Below, piece by piece: positions 48,301-55,558 of a DNA stretch of 64,000 bases. The notes below the pieces were generated by a model, which saw only the letters and a list, made by a program, of their open reading frames with translations, was not told the DNA's origin and made no database searches. Both the position numbers and the translations under genes were made by a program. Each line of letters begins with the position of its first letter. The stretch's first letter is position 1. This DNA comes from Rhyzopertha dominica. Its lineage: Eukaryota > Arthropoda > Insecta > Coleoptera > Bostrichidae. The stretch covers positions 41,410,942 to 41,474,941 of the forward strand of contig QCXZ01000001.1 of assembly GCA_025024175.1 (NCBI GenBank), read 5' to 3'.

Positions 48301-51300
48301 AAACCGTTCTCTAAAAAATTAAAAAATACAAAAATTTTTTCAACACTGTATACCAAAAATGACGTTAACGACAAACAGCAAATGTGCATTGCATTTAACA
48401 AAGCATCAGGTATTTCAGTAGAGTGAAAATTCCAAAATTTGTCAAAAGAATTGCCTATGTTCGTCTGCACAATAAATTGATCTAAATACATGAAAATATA
48501 TATAGGTCAAAGTTGAAATGTTTTAAAACACCTTCCAAACGTGACATGATAACTGAAAGGGAGATGCACAACTTGGCAATTGTGCATTGCGACTTGTGGC
48601 TACCAACTGTCAACATCAAGTATAAGCAAGCTGTTTGTAAAGAATCATCGCGACTTGTGTGCTTTCCTGTTTGTGTTCCTTTAAAATATCAGTCATATAA
48701 AATGGAAGCAATGTTTTTAAAAGCTAATGGTGACTATTTGCCTTCCATAAGATAAAGAAATTTTTATCTGGACAACTTGTAGTCTTGATCAGTATTAAGT
48801 GGTTGCCAATTTCGTCACTTTTAGGAATAGTCAGCCTTCTCCCTTACATGTTACAAACTCATTTTTCACTTGTCACATCACAACTGCAAGAATGAAATTT
48901 GTATTAATTGATATCTCAGGAACTAAAGAGTATTGAAAGATACAAAAAAAAATATGGTAGTTCTATTTTAATTGCCACTTTCGATATAGATGATATTATA
49001 CATATAATTATATAATAAAATATAGTAAAACCAAACTGAAGAACTGGTATTGTGCAACTTTTCTATTGTTAGCATTCTTTAAAATAGTACCTGTGTACCA
49101 TTTTGATGGCAGATATTGATAAAGTTTCAATAATCTGCCATTTGTTTCTTAAATTTTGTAATTGTCTGATACAACTGTTTCTAAGTTTCCTTACCCTTTG
49201 GCAGTAATGAAATGTGTAAATAACACTTTTTCATAACATAGAAAATATAGCAGATTTTGGAAAATAACAAAATAAAATAAGATTTATATTTCACAAAATC
49301 AAGTTCTGCATGCTCAGTTGAATTAAATTTATGTCAATAAAATCAATCACTAAAACGGAGCTGGCAAATGTTTATAATGACGGTATCATGTGGCAGCTGG
49401 TGGCATTTTTATCTGGGGCGGGGGGGAAACGCTGATTGAATAATACAAAAAGTATTCCTATTTTAAATACTTTTCATTTCTTAGAAATGTCCAGTTATCA
49501 TCGCCACCAAACAATTAACAAACAAAAAAAAACGCATTTGTCTCTTCCCATCCGCGCAACCATGAAGTGTTTTCATAAACATTTGCATCAAACTTTCTGG
49601 TAAATCCTTTTCGATTTTTGGTAACTGGGTTGTACTTGATTTAAATTTAATACAGGCACAGGGCATTTCGTTTTCCTTAATGTTTACTTTGTCCGCCAAA
49701 CTCAGAGAACTGAAGTTTTATTTATTTAAATCACATACCCTCATTTTTTGTCTTGAACACAATTTCCAAAAAAAAATACCTATACGTACGCTTAATAACC
49801 GCTCATGTTTGGGTGCATTATTTGCAGGAATGCGCGCTCGTGTCTCGGGCTGAACGAACTAAGACCGAAATTCCACTTAGAATCGCGTGTCAACGCGTAC
49901 CATTTCCATGCATTGGCCACAGAACATTGCATTGGCATCGAAACGCTTTGGGCTTACAGGNATCNGTTTCAGGNCGAAACATGCAAGAGGATAAACTCAA
50001 TTAAGTTGAAACATTACCAAGTGTTATAATTATTATATTATGTATTTTTTATAACTTCAACATTCTGTATATCAAAAATGAGACATTTTTGGACGCATGT
50101 TTATATAGACTTTTTGTCAAGAACAAACACTAGAAATTATGACATCGAATTTAGAGACACCCTGTATAGAAAATGTCATACAGTTGACAGTCATGAATGT
50201 CAGAGTGAAGTAAAATGGGCTAATCCGGTAAAGTATTATTTTACGTCCTCTAAACAGTGTCTAAAATAAAGTCATTAGTCAAGATGAACATAAAGTAATT
50301 TTCCATAATAAGTAAACAGATAAGTAAATAGATAAATAAACATTATACCAATCTGATTTTTATTTTTTTATTATCGTTTATGAAAACTAATATTATTATG
50401 TTACAGTATCTATTTAAAAAAAATATAAGCCAATGGTGGCATAAAAACAAAAGCAGTATGCATAAAAACCAGCAACAAGCAACGGTTTATTTATATATGA
50501 AATCCAGGATAACTTTATGTATGCTATGCAATGATGTGCAAAATATAACCATAAACTTATTTATGACAATGAAAAATAGTAATCATTTTCAATGGCAGGT
50601 ATGCACACACAACTAGAACAATGAAGATGAGCAATTAGCTAATTAATATTGATTTTTCCTAAAGCATAAATGTGAGGACAACAAGCGATTAATATAAAAA
50701 TTGACATATGTAAATCCACTTTGGCAAGTTCATTTTTCCATTATTAAAACAATAAAAAAGTGTAGGATATTTAGACCAATACGTTCTAGATGAAGATGTT
50801 TGAAGTAGCAACATTGTTGCTTATTTACCTGGTTGTCTCCTCTCGGACGTCGAGGTCCACCCCTACCACCACGACCACCACGTGGGTACCATTTGCGATA
50901 GTTGCTTCTTCGATCTGCGGCATATGGAGACCCACGGACTGGTTCCCCGTTCGGGCCTGTCACGTTGGTGGCTTCATTTCCTTTCTCACCAACCACGACG
51001 TTGAACTCCACTACCTCGCCGTCCCCCACCGAACGCACCACCTTCTTGGGATTGTTCTTGATAATTGCAGACTAAAAATAAATCTCAAGTCATTCCATTA
51101 TCTTTACGGGTGCAAAACTGATGAAGTTAAAATCTAATCAGTAAAATTATAATTTCACTGCTTTGTGATTTACTAACACTATTATTGTTTATCAATATAC
51201 AAAAAAAAAATATTTCAACTTTAAGCATCCCATGAATAAATAGCAGTAAATTACTTGAGTTTTGACAAGGTTGCTAATAATGCTTTACAAGAGAAACAAA

Positions 51301-54300
51301 AAAAAGTTCTATATAACATTCCTGTACAACTTATAAAAGGATTCCAAAAACAGAAAAAAAGTTGAAAGACTGATGTTTATAATCAATACACTAATTGAAT
51401 TAAAATATGTGTCAATTAAAGCATAAATGTTCCCCAGTACAAGGCAAGAAACAATCTGACCAAAGCTCAGAAAGTAAAAGTAGCACGAGTACTGGAGGTA
51501 CTATATTATAGCACGCTTATGACTCAAGCATCTCTTTAAGTACAAGAGACGGATCTAAGGAGCGTGCAAAATTACCATCCGTTTTTAAAATACTTACTTG
51601 GTGTACAAATACATCTTCCTTGGTGTCATTTCTGTTTATAAACCCATATCCACATTTTACGTTAAACCATTTTACGGTGCCAGTAACCTTGGTTGCTGCA
51701 AAATGACAAATGTACAACTTATTAATCTTTGTTTCAGTTAATTGCACTTAAATAGTAAAACAGATTATTATAAATATAACTTTTGTCAAAAATTGTTTTT
51801 TCAGTAGCAATAATGATTTGCAAAATTAAGCACTGTTTATAAATAAACAATTTTTTTGTAAACAGCAGATGCACTTTTAGAAGCAACTCTAGCAAGAAAT
51901 TAAATTATATATAAAGAAAATTGTGTATTTTTCCAAACACAAAAGCAAATGAGCACATTTGTCTTTATTGTTCTTTTTCCTTTTTGTTATAACATTCTGA
52001 ATTTGTACAAATGATGCTGTGACGACCAGTGTGTAAGACGACTTCAGTTTTACCTAACAATTTAATATTAAAACAGTCATAAGAATATATATTTTGAATT
52101 GACACCCGCTAATTTTCTACTAATCACTATTTTTATTATTTATAAACAAAGTATTTTTGATATATATATGGATTTATATTTAGTAGAATTTGTTGGTCGT
52201 TCAGATTATATTATGATGTTCTAACAGGGATACCAACCTTTTGTTAGCTTAAAGAATACTCTTTATATTTTTAATCGAGCTTTCGATGGATTTATTTCAC
52301 ACCTTCAGAATTGCTACAAAATGGTAAATTATAATTTATGCGTTTTTTATAAAATTGACTTACAATATGTGAGACTTCAACTTCAAAATAACATAATAAT
52401 TCAATTTGTTTTCCTCTAATAAGATTACAAAATATAATTAAAAAACGAAACAGCCTGGTTCAGCAAATATCATTATTTTATAGCAAAGACACATTATTAG
52501 TGTAATGCTGACATAAATTCTTACTTTTAGTTAATAAATAAAAATTGCAATCAAATTTTGTATATCCTTTTTTTTTTGTTTATACTGTTATTACACCTGT
52601 TAATATTTATCATTTCTAATATAAACCTTTTGCCTAAATTATGCTCTTTTGCTATTATATTTATATTTTCAAAAACAATTTCGTGCTGAGAGTTACCTCA
52701 AACATGGCCGGAAAGAGCACACCTATCGCATTTTAAATATACATCACTTTCATGTAAACACACCCTATTTTTTAATTGTTGGCAAGTTTGACCTATGTAA
52801 GAGCCTTGACATGATGTACATTAATTTTATAAATCACATCAATATTATTTAGTAATGGCGTCTTATCTTTTAATTTTCTATACAACGATCTTGCTAACTT
52901 CGTACTCTTATATATTAATATAATTGTTATAATCTTTAAATGCGTAATAACAGTATAAACAATAAAACAGATACAAGATACAAAATTTGAGTGTAATTTA
53001 TACTTATTTACTAAATTATAAGAAATAGATCACATTTTATATTTTGGTACAGTATATTATTCAATTATTTTTAAATTATAAAAATTGTATTAATAAAGTG
53101 TCTTTGCTATAAAATAATGGTATTTGCTGAACCAGGCTTTTTTTTAAATTATATTTTGTAATTTTATTACAGGTAAACAAATTGAATACGTATGTCATTT
53201 TGATGTTGAAGTCTCGCATATTTTAAGTTAATTTTATAGAAAAAAAAAACAAATTATATTGTACCATTTTGTAGCAACCCTGAAGGTGTGAAATAAATCC
53301 ACTGAAAGCTCGGTTAAGAATACAAAAAGTATTCTTTAAGTTAACAAAAGGTCGGTATCCCCGTTAAAACATTGTAATATATGGATTTAAATATCCAACA
53401 TAATAATGCATAACTGCACAAAAACAGTACTTATTAAAGTATGCTTAAGATTTTGGATTAAGAGTTCCATTGGACAATCATTGTAATACATGCAATAACC
53501 AGTATGCAAATAGTAACGCCGTTTTTCATTATTTGAAGTTTCTTATGTATTCCTAGCGTAAGTATTATTTCGTTATGCAAAAACAACTACTAATATAATA
53601 TGTTAAAGATTAGTTTCNTATATACCATTATAAAAAATTGAGATAATTCANTCTCCTAATGCTTTATTTCTNTGTGGCCATATTTGTATTTAAATGTAAG
53701 TACNNACCTATCTGACACATGAAACAAATTAATAAAATTGGGCGTGATGCAAAAAGAATTTTGAATACAAAGACTGAAAATTATTATAACTGTGTTACTA
53801 GATTAGANATTCTTAAATTAGCAAACTACAGTATTTTATCTGTCCATTAACCTCACTTTATTTCACACTAGTGAACATATTTCTAATTAGGCAGAGTACA
53901 TCCACTGTATGTATCGTTTTCCATGATTGAACTATCATTATCATGCAACGGCATTTTAAATGAAATCATGTGCGAAATGACAATGTAGCAATGTACTTGT
54001 CTAAATATAATTCTTAAAAGTTTAATGCATCCAGACAGGTACTTTAATGCTTATGCTAGGACATAGAAAAGACTTCCTGAAATACACTATTACGAATATA
54101 CTATAAAAGATTTCATCTGGATGATGCAAACTACAAGTAAAATACGCATCTATCGCTTTAGCTAAAAATATTACCCTAAAAATAGAAAATCTGATACCGA
54201 ATGCTGAATGCTCTAAATCCAATCCAATTTCATCCAGAAAAAGACAGCACAAAGAAAAGCTATTTAGCAATAGATTTTGAGGGTAATGACCGTTTAAAGG

Positions 54301-54687
54301 AGGTATTAAGAGTTTATTAAACTCTTCTCAACGGTCAACTGCTCGCAAGCGTGCACTCCACGCGGTCAAATAAAAACACAAAAAATCAAATCGTAATGGC
54401 GGCTCGGGAAATCAGATTTTGTAAAATCATCTGCCATGCCAAAATCCTAGATAAAATGTCAAAATTACATTCTTTAAACGTGTAATGTTCCTCGTCACGC
54501 ATAAAAACACAATTCACTAGCATTTAATGCAAAATAAAAGACCATGTGCTCTGACAAAATGGAAGATGGACGCCGGTGCAAAATTTTCTAAATCTCACTG
54601 ACCCGGGTGAAATAAAATCAATTCGCGGCTCTTACCAATAACTTGTTTCTGTTGATTGGTTGCCTTTGGTTGTTCCGGTTCAGCCAT
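30331..54687 (-). CDS. yps: Y-box binding protein (cold-shock domain), six coding exons
   Basis: Joined exons: 54,687-54,636, 51,695-51,598, 51,071-50,829, 46,571-46,191, 34,078-34,046 and 30,375-30,331 (52, 98, 243, 381, 33 and 45 nt; 852 in all, 283 aa). Every junction is GT-AG and keeps the frame. Residues 20-95 form the cold-shock domain: [15 protein letters not shown] (RNP1-type) and DVFVHQ (RNP2-type), then [12 protein letters not shown] and [10 protein letters not shown]. After it come alternating basic/aromatic RG-rich and acidic clusters ([32 protein letters not shown]), the layout of YBX1/yps proteins. These coat mRNA in cytoplasmic RNPs and govern its translation and localisation. 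C32 sits where a small residue is usual. The introns (2.9, 0.5, 4.3, 12.1 and 3.7 kb) are full of transposons, yet the coding sequence is unbroken, so the gene is probably active. Confidence 0.95.
30472..32497. mobile_element. Large palindromic element in intron 5
   Basis: The ends are CAGGGTGTC...CATTATGTGGG and, in reverse complement, CAGAGTGTCCCGCATTATG. Blocks such as ATATCTCTTAGACC, TGGAAGCCGTTAAAATGATG, GGTACTCTTTGTTC and CTTTCCGAGAAAAT recur in inverse order around a centre near 31,977 (GAGTATGCCAGAGTACTC). TATA flanks both ends and may be the target duplication. No transposase ORF is seen. The left arm is interrupted by a separate 900-bp TTAA-flanked element; without it the palindrome is about 1.1 kb. 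Confidence 0.75.
30788..31687. mobile_element. 900-bp TTAA-flanked MITE nested in palindrome
   Basis: TTAA at 30,784-30,787 and again at 31,688-31,691 flanks a segment whose ends are GAGGGGCATTTACTTGGAGC and, in reverse complement, GAGGGGCGTTTACCTAGAGC (three mismatches in about 21). The other arm of the host palindrome shows the empty site AACGCTTAAGTATG with a single TTAA, direct evidence for insertion with TTAA duplication. piggyBac transposons have this target choice, but their termini usually begin CCC, so the family is uncertain. Only short ORFs are present (31,173-31,364), so it is non-autonomous. Confidence 0.8.
32498..33666. other. Intron 5 remainder, with dispersed repeat B copy 2
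   Basis: Mostly featureless AT-rich intron sequence. Positions about 33,260-33,400 repeat the blocks of 3,655-3,830 (TATATGAAGGA, CAGAAAACATTCTG, GTAGTTGTTACTATAAAAGC) in the same orientation. Nothing else recognised. Confidence 0.45.
33667..33818. mobile_element. 152-bp MITE with TTAA flanks
   Basis: The ends GGCCAAGATGCACGAAAGTG and, in reverse complement, GGCGCCGGTTGCACCAACAT continue into GTTCAAA/GTTTGAACC and form a diverged terminal inverted repeat. TTAA lies immediately outside each end. The TTGCAC-type termini recall the 58.5-kb MITE, so the two may belong to related families. It sits in intron 5. Confidence 0.55.
34046..34078 (-). CDS. yps: Y-box gene exon 5 (33-nt microexon)
   Basis: Acceptor TTTTTTCATTGCAG|GGC, donor CCCGAA|GTAAGTA. 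Encodes [11 protein letters not shown], an acidic linker like the C-terminal segments of other Y-box proteins. Exactly 11 codons with phase 0 at both ends, so skipping it would keep the frame. It sits between introns of 12.1 and 3.7 kb. Confidence 0.85.
34546..35488. mobile_element. hAT-like terminal-repeat element in intron 4
   Basis: The left end TAGAGATGAGCGTTTTTGTT and the reverse complement of the right end TAGAGGAATGCAGTTCGTGA share TAGAG-x-x-x-x-G termini. Both ends are full of GTTCAT/GAACGA repeats, as in 3,945-5,084. No convincing 8-bp target duplication was found. No transposase is present. Confidence 0.45.
35489..36621. other. Intron 4 sequence, no recognisable feature
   Basis: AT-rich, without ORFs or repeats that I can identify. 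Confidence 0.4.
36624..36941 (+). mobile_element. mariner deletion derivative, 318 bp
   Basis: The terminal inverted repeats begin AAAGTAATGG and share TAACTTGAAGGATGTGCGTC. TA dinucleotides flank both ends (36,622-36,623 and 36,942-36,943), as mariner requires. From ATG 36,801 the sequence reads [16 protein letters not shown], the typical N-terminus of a mariner transposase, before jumping to 3' terminal sequence. The central transposase was deleted. Ambiguous bases lie at 36,744-36,745 and 36,830. Confidence 0.75.
36942..37459. other. Element end and possible Penelope-like terminus
   Basis: A CAGGGTGTCCCTCAA end begins at about 37,053 without a visible partner. Around 37,239-37,275 the sequence GGAGATAATCC forms a short stem followed by ACCGAAACGTTGCG, the 3' half of the hammerhead-like motif found at Penelope-like ends. 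The 5' core box is lost. The stretch is otherwise AT-rich. Confidence 0.35.
37460..38749 (+). mobile_element. THAP transposon, copy 1 (intron 4)
   Basis: About 1.29 kb, matching 44,862-46,125 throughout in the opposite orientation. Its ends are CAATTGCGTATTATC and, at the right, CAAATATCCAATTGG, a short terminal inverted repeat that in copy 2 is exact (CAATTGGGTATT). The interior includes a THAP-domain reading frame and long non-coding parts (GGGGTCAGCGCGTC-like GC-rich block, GGGACCGCCAAAA-like block). No transposase catalytic domain was seen, so the copy is non-autonomous. No clear target duplication. Confidence 0.7.
37794..38124 (+). pseudogene. THAP-domain protein in transposon, copy 1 (type 2)
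   Basis: From ATG 37,794 the frame reads [18 protein letters not shown], then [40 protein letters not shown]. The Cys pair near the start and the terminal C-x2-H (CEDH) are the zinc ligands of a THAP domain. A second segment, [20 protein letters not shown] then KNDVVPH (38,032-38,124, ending in TAG), continues the family pattern after a possible AG acceptor (TTTTGTTATAG). The splice between the two does not keep the frame with an obvious donor, so this copy is probably broken. It would bind DNA if made. Confidence 0.65.
38750..40060. other. Intron 4 sequence, no recognisable feature
   Basis: Contains an ORF at 39,356-39,622 (88 aa) without recognisable motif, and a short inverted pair TACAGGGTATTC / AAACCCTGTATA at 39,650-39,715. 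Nothing else supported. Confidence 0.4.
40065..40365 (+). pseudogene. THAP-domain fragment (type 3)
   Basis: The plus strand reads [18 protein letters not shown] (40,070-40,120), then after a stretch with donor-like GTAAGAAA and acceptor-like ATCACAG it continues PEVLRQWLK and, one frame over, [20 protein letters not shown] plus HFEEKCF. CKT...RSFH, W and C-S-A-HF are the THAP landmarks. The first ligand Cys appears changed to Tyr, and a frameshift falls near 40,235. Its sequence differs from both other THAP types in the window. It may be a host-type THAP pseudogene or transposon debris. Confidence 0.6.
40831..41123 (+). pseudogene. Penelope-like GIY-YIG endonuclease, decayed
   Basis: The plus strand reads [18 protein letters not shown] (GIY-YIG with T-V-Y and Y-I-G), and after a frameshift at about 40,890 [12 protein letters not shown] (conserved Arg and EH), [31 protein letters not shown] and a stop at 41,121. 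The NFD-x-x-KILDKE block is common at the end of Penelope-like proteins. No RT is seen upstream. A hammerhead-like motif follows 250 bp downstream. Confidence 0.7.
41373..41406 (+). ncRNA. Hammerhead-like core motif after Penelope-like fragment
   Basis: CTGAAGA (41,373-41,379) and GAAAC (41,396-41,400) followed by GTCAGC have the spacing of the other motifs, but the intervening 16 bases form no clear stem II. It is a decayed copy. Its placement downstream of a GIY-YIG fragment repeats the arrangement at 26.3-26.9 kb. Confidence 0.35.
41410..44860. other. Intron 4 sequence, no certain feature
   Basis: Short ORFs (42,222-42,482 and 44,100-44,366, minus) show no recognised domain. TACAGTAGCGTGCAAAAAAA at 42,014 resembles the outer end of a Tc1-like element, but no matching opposite end was found. 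The rest is AT-rich intron sequence. Confidence 0.4.
44862..46125 (-). mobile_element. THAP transposon, copy 2 (intron 4)
   Basis: About 1.26 kb bounded by CAATTGGGTATTTGCC and, in reverse complement, CCAATTGGGTATTATC, a terminal inverted repeat of at least 12 bp. It is the inverted counterpart of 37,460-38,749 with high similarity along its whole length. It ends 65 bp from the exon 4 splice donor of the Y-box gene. It carries the THAP frame but no transposase catalytic domain. Confidence 0.75.
45480..45789 (-). pseudogene. THAP-domain protein in transposon, copy 2 (type 2)
   Basis: From ATG 45,789 on the minus strand the reading is [18 protein letters not shown] ... [33 protein letters not shown]. 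The zinc ligands are intact (the copy 1 FYCEDH reads FCCEDH here). A donor-like ACT|GTAAGTTT and acceptor TATTATAG bracket 22 bases before [13 protein letters not shown] sequence (about 45,574 downwards), again not in frame by this reading. 22 bases is too short for a real intron, so the two halves are more likely separated by an indel. Confidence 0.65.
46191..46571 (-). CDS. yps: Y-box gene exon 4 (RG-rich C-terminal domain)
   Basis: Encodes residues 132-258, low-complexity with alternating basic ([25 protein letters not shown]) and acidic ([15 protein letters not shown]) islands that promote RNA binding and self-association. The likely acceptor is CTACCCTTCCAG|GGTGATG. An upstream in-frame AG (TATCAG|GAACTAC, start 46,586) would add ELPFQ. 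The donor is ATCAAG|GTTAGT at 46,191/46,190. A THAP transposon begins only 65 bp into the following intron. Long ORFs in the other frames here are shadows. Confidence 0.92.
46790..48363. mobile_element. Large palindromic element in intron 3
   Basis: The left end CAGGGTGGCTCTAAATTCC leads into blocks (GTTCTCTAAAAAAT-like, TTTCGCTAGA, GTTTTCGA, ATTAACGTTTATA, CAAATGATCAGACATAAGG, AAACAGTGGCAG) that recur in reverse order and complement at 47,740-48,363, around a centre near 47,665. The right arm stops about 98 bp short of the left end; the missing terminal part is found at 50,045-50,168. It is non-coding with arms of about 700-800 bp. Transposon type unknown. Confidence 0.7.
48364..50044. other. 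Intron 3 sequence, no recognisable feature
   Basis: Lies between the truncated palindrome and a detached terminus of the same family. It contains short ORFs (48,513-48,755 and 49,753-50,004) without motifs and three ambiguous bases near 49,970. It could be an insertion into the palindrome or ordinary intron between two copies. Confidence 0.35.
50045..50168. repeat. Detached terminus of the intron 3 palindromic family
   Basis: The reverse complement reads CAGGGTGTCTCTAAATTCGA, then TGTCATAATTTCTAGTGT, GTCTATATAAAC and CGTCCAAAAATG, matching 46,790-46,940. It overlaps by about 60 bp the sequence already present at 48,300-48,363, so it is more simply a second copy's end than the displaced arm. 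Confidence 0.65.
50169..50828. other. Intron 3 sequence near exon 3
   Basis: Nothing recognisable apart from the exon 3 donor at 50,828/50,829. The 50,380-50,616 ORF shows no domain. Confidence 0.4.
50829..51071 (-). CDS. yps: Y-box gene exon 3 (cold-shock domain, second half)
   Basis: Acceptor ATTTTTAG|TCTGC, donor AACCAG|GTAAATA. Encodes S51-Q131: [20 protein letters not shown], completing the beta barrel, then [20 protein letters not shown] and an arginine/glycine-rich stretch ([14 protein letters not shown]). In vertebrates this is split into a tiny 34-nt exon and another exon. Here the two are fused. Confidence 0.95.
51598..51695 (-). CDS. yps: Y-box gene exon 2 (cold-shock domain, first half)
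   Basis: Acceptor TCATTTTGCAG|CAACC, donor CACCAA|GTAAGTA. Encodes A18-Q50: [20 protein letters not shown] then [12 protein letters not shown]. It holds the RNP1 and RNP2 strands that contact single-stranded RNA or DNA (W27, F28, F36, F47, H49). The split after FVHQ matches the intron position in vertebrate YBX genes. Confidence 0.95.
52281..52308 (-). ncRNA. Hammerhead-like remnant, left arm
   Basis: On the minus strand CTGAAGG is followed by GTGTGAAATAAATCCATC and GAAAGCTCG. GGTG and CATC can form a short stem with one wobble. The first box deviates from CUGANGA, so only a relic is claimed. Confidence 0.3.
52645..52853 (-). pseudogene. Penelope-like GIY-YIG endonuclease fragment
   Basis: The minus strand reads [18 protein letters not shown], the GIY-YIG signature with C-x-x-C as in the 26.3-kb copy, then [27 protein letters not shown], a stop, and [14 protein letters not shown]. 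These match the rest of the domain, including the His and the F-x-N-x-x-ILAKE-like end. The in-frame stop at about 52,710 inactivates it. The plus-strand ORF at 52,649-52,852 is its shadow. Confidence 0.7.
53279..53313 (+). ncRNA. Hammerhead-like remnant, right arm
   Basis: Mirror copy of the left-arm motif: CCTGAAGG, GTGTGAAATAAATCC, ACTGAAAGCTCGG. The base before GAAA differs from the left copy, weakening the stem further. Confidence 0.3.
53381..54635. other. Intron 1 sequence near exon 1
   Basis: Ambiguous bases are scattered at 53,618-53,809. From about 54,330 the DNA becomes GC-richer towards exon 1, as expected downstream of a promoter. No element recognised. Confidence 0.4.
54636..54687 (-). 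CDS. yps: Y-box gene exon 1
   Basis: The start codon lies in CACCATGGCT, an excellent translation-start context. It encodes [17 protein letters not shown] plus one base of the next codon, a short acidic/polar N-terminus as in other Y-box proteins. The donor is ATTG|GTAAGAG at 54,636/54,635. Confidence 0.93.
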
Positions 54688-54830
54688 GGTGTTAAGGGCC
54701 GGTGGGAAGATGTTGTCACTCCGCTACCACTCCTAGATGTTCGCTTCCGTCCTGCCTCTACAGTTGTTGATGGTCTTGCTGNGTGTTTAGTTACCGCTGT
54801 GTAAAATCGTTGCCATGTCGATCAAGTTTA
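54688..54830 (-). promoter_or_regulatory. yps: 5' UTR and probable promoter of the Y-box gene
   Basis: Sequence upstream of ATG 54,687 is locally GC-richer and includes a pyrimidine-rich TCTTCCCACCGGCCCTTAAC stretch next to CACCATGG. No TATA box is obvious. Transcription start is inferred only from position. One ambiguous base at 54,782. Confidence 0.45.
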
Positions 54831-55550
54831 TACATACTTCAACATGTTTTGTTTCACCTAACTAATACGTCTTGATAGAACGTACTGCGTTAATAATAGC
54901 GTGCATCTGAATGGACCTGCGCACATCACCATTCATGATTTGCTCTCCGTATTTGTTGTTATTATAGGCTTACAGGACATGAAAAAAGAAGACCTGCAGA
55001 TTTTGATCGAATATAATCTGGTGTTGGAGTACAAAATGTTGTAATGTTGGTGATATTACTCAAAATTAAATTTCTATAATCTGCGTAAGAGTGAAAGATG
55101 TAAGTTCCGCTGCTCTGTGATAGATGCCACATTAGGTAGGTGTATGAACGTGAAGATTGATTCATGCTTCTTTTATAAAGTATTTAATTCCCATTTTATC
55201 CCAGTTTTTGAAAATAAATTCAAAAGTGTTAATTGCGGAAATGATAAATGAACATATAAAAACATAATAAAAAATATTGATAATATGGGGCTACGGGGTA
55301 GGGCAGAAAAGAATCCCCGATTTACAAAGCTAGTAAACATCAAACTAAACAAACTGGAAAGAAAACTTATTTTCAATTACCTATAGGTACATCACGTAAC
55401 TAATGACCCCACTTTTTGTTACACCGATTGTTCACGGTTTACCCTAAATTGTCCAGCAGTTAGTTTAATGTGTCCACCAAAAGCATTTCAAAAAAACTCT
55501 TCAATTTTGTATTTTTTATGTCATTTGTTTGCCCATCGTTTTAAGTTATA
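54831..55550. other. No recognisable feature
   Basis: Short minus-strand ORFs (54,962-55,165 and 55,173-55,376) have no recognisable motif. It may include distal regulatory DNA of the Y-box gene, unproven. Confidence 0.35.
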
Positions 55551-55558
55551 CGCATATT

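Larger units (their letters stand above)
52205..53380 (-). mobile_element. Penelope-like element between inverted terminal repeats (intron 1)
   Basis: The left part (GGGATACCAACCTTTTGTTA, AAAGAATACT, GTGTGAAATAAATCC in complement, CAGCCTGGTTCAGCAAATA) recurs inverted on the right, reaching inward to GTTTATACTGTTATTAC (52,579) and its complement GTAATAACAGTATAAAC (52,945). Between the arms lies a minus-strand GIY-YIG fragment. Penelope-like elements are known for terminal repeats that can be inverted, which this layout fits. The arms are diverged and the RT is absent, so it is an old truncated copy. Confidence 0.7.

Noticed and set aside
52649..52852. 67-codon plus-strand ORF inside the intron 1 palindrome
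   Set aside because: The minus strand of the same bases carries a GIY-YIG signature; the plus ORF is its shadow.
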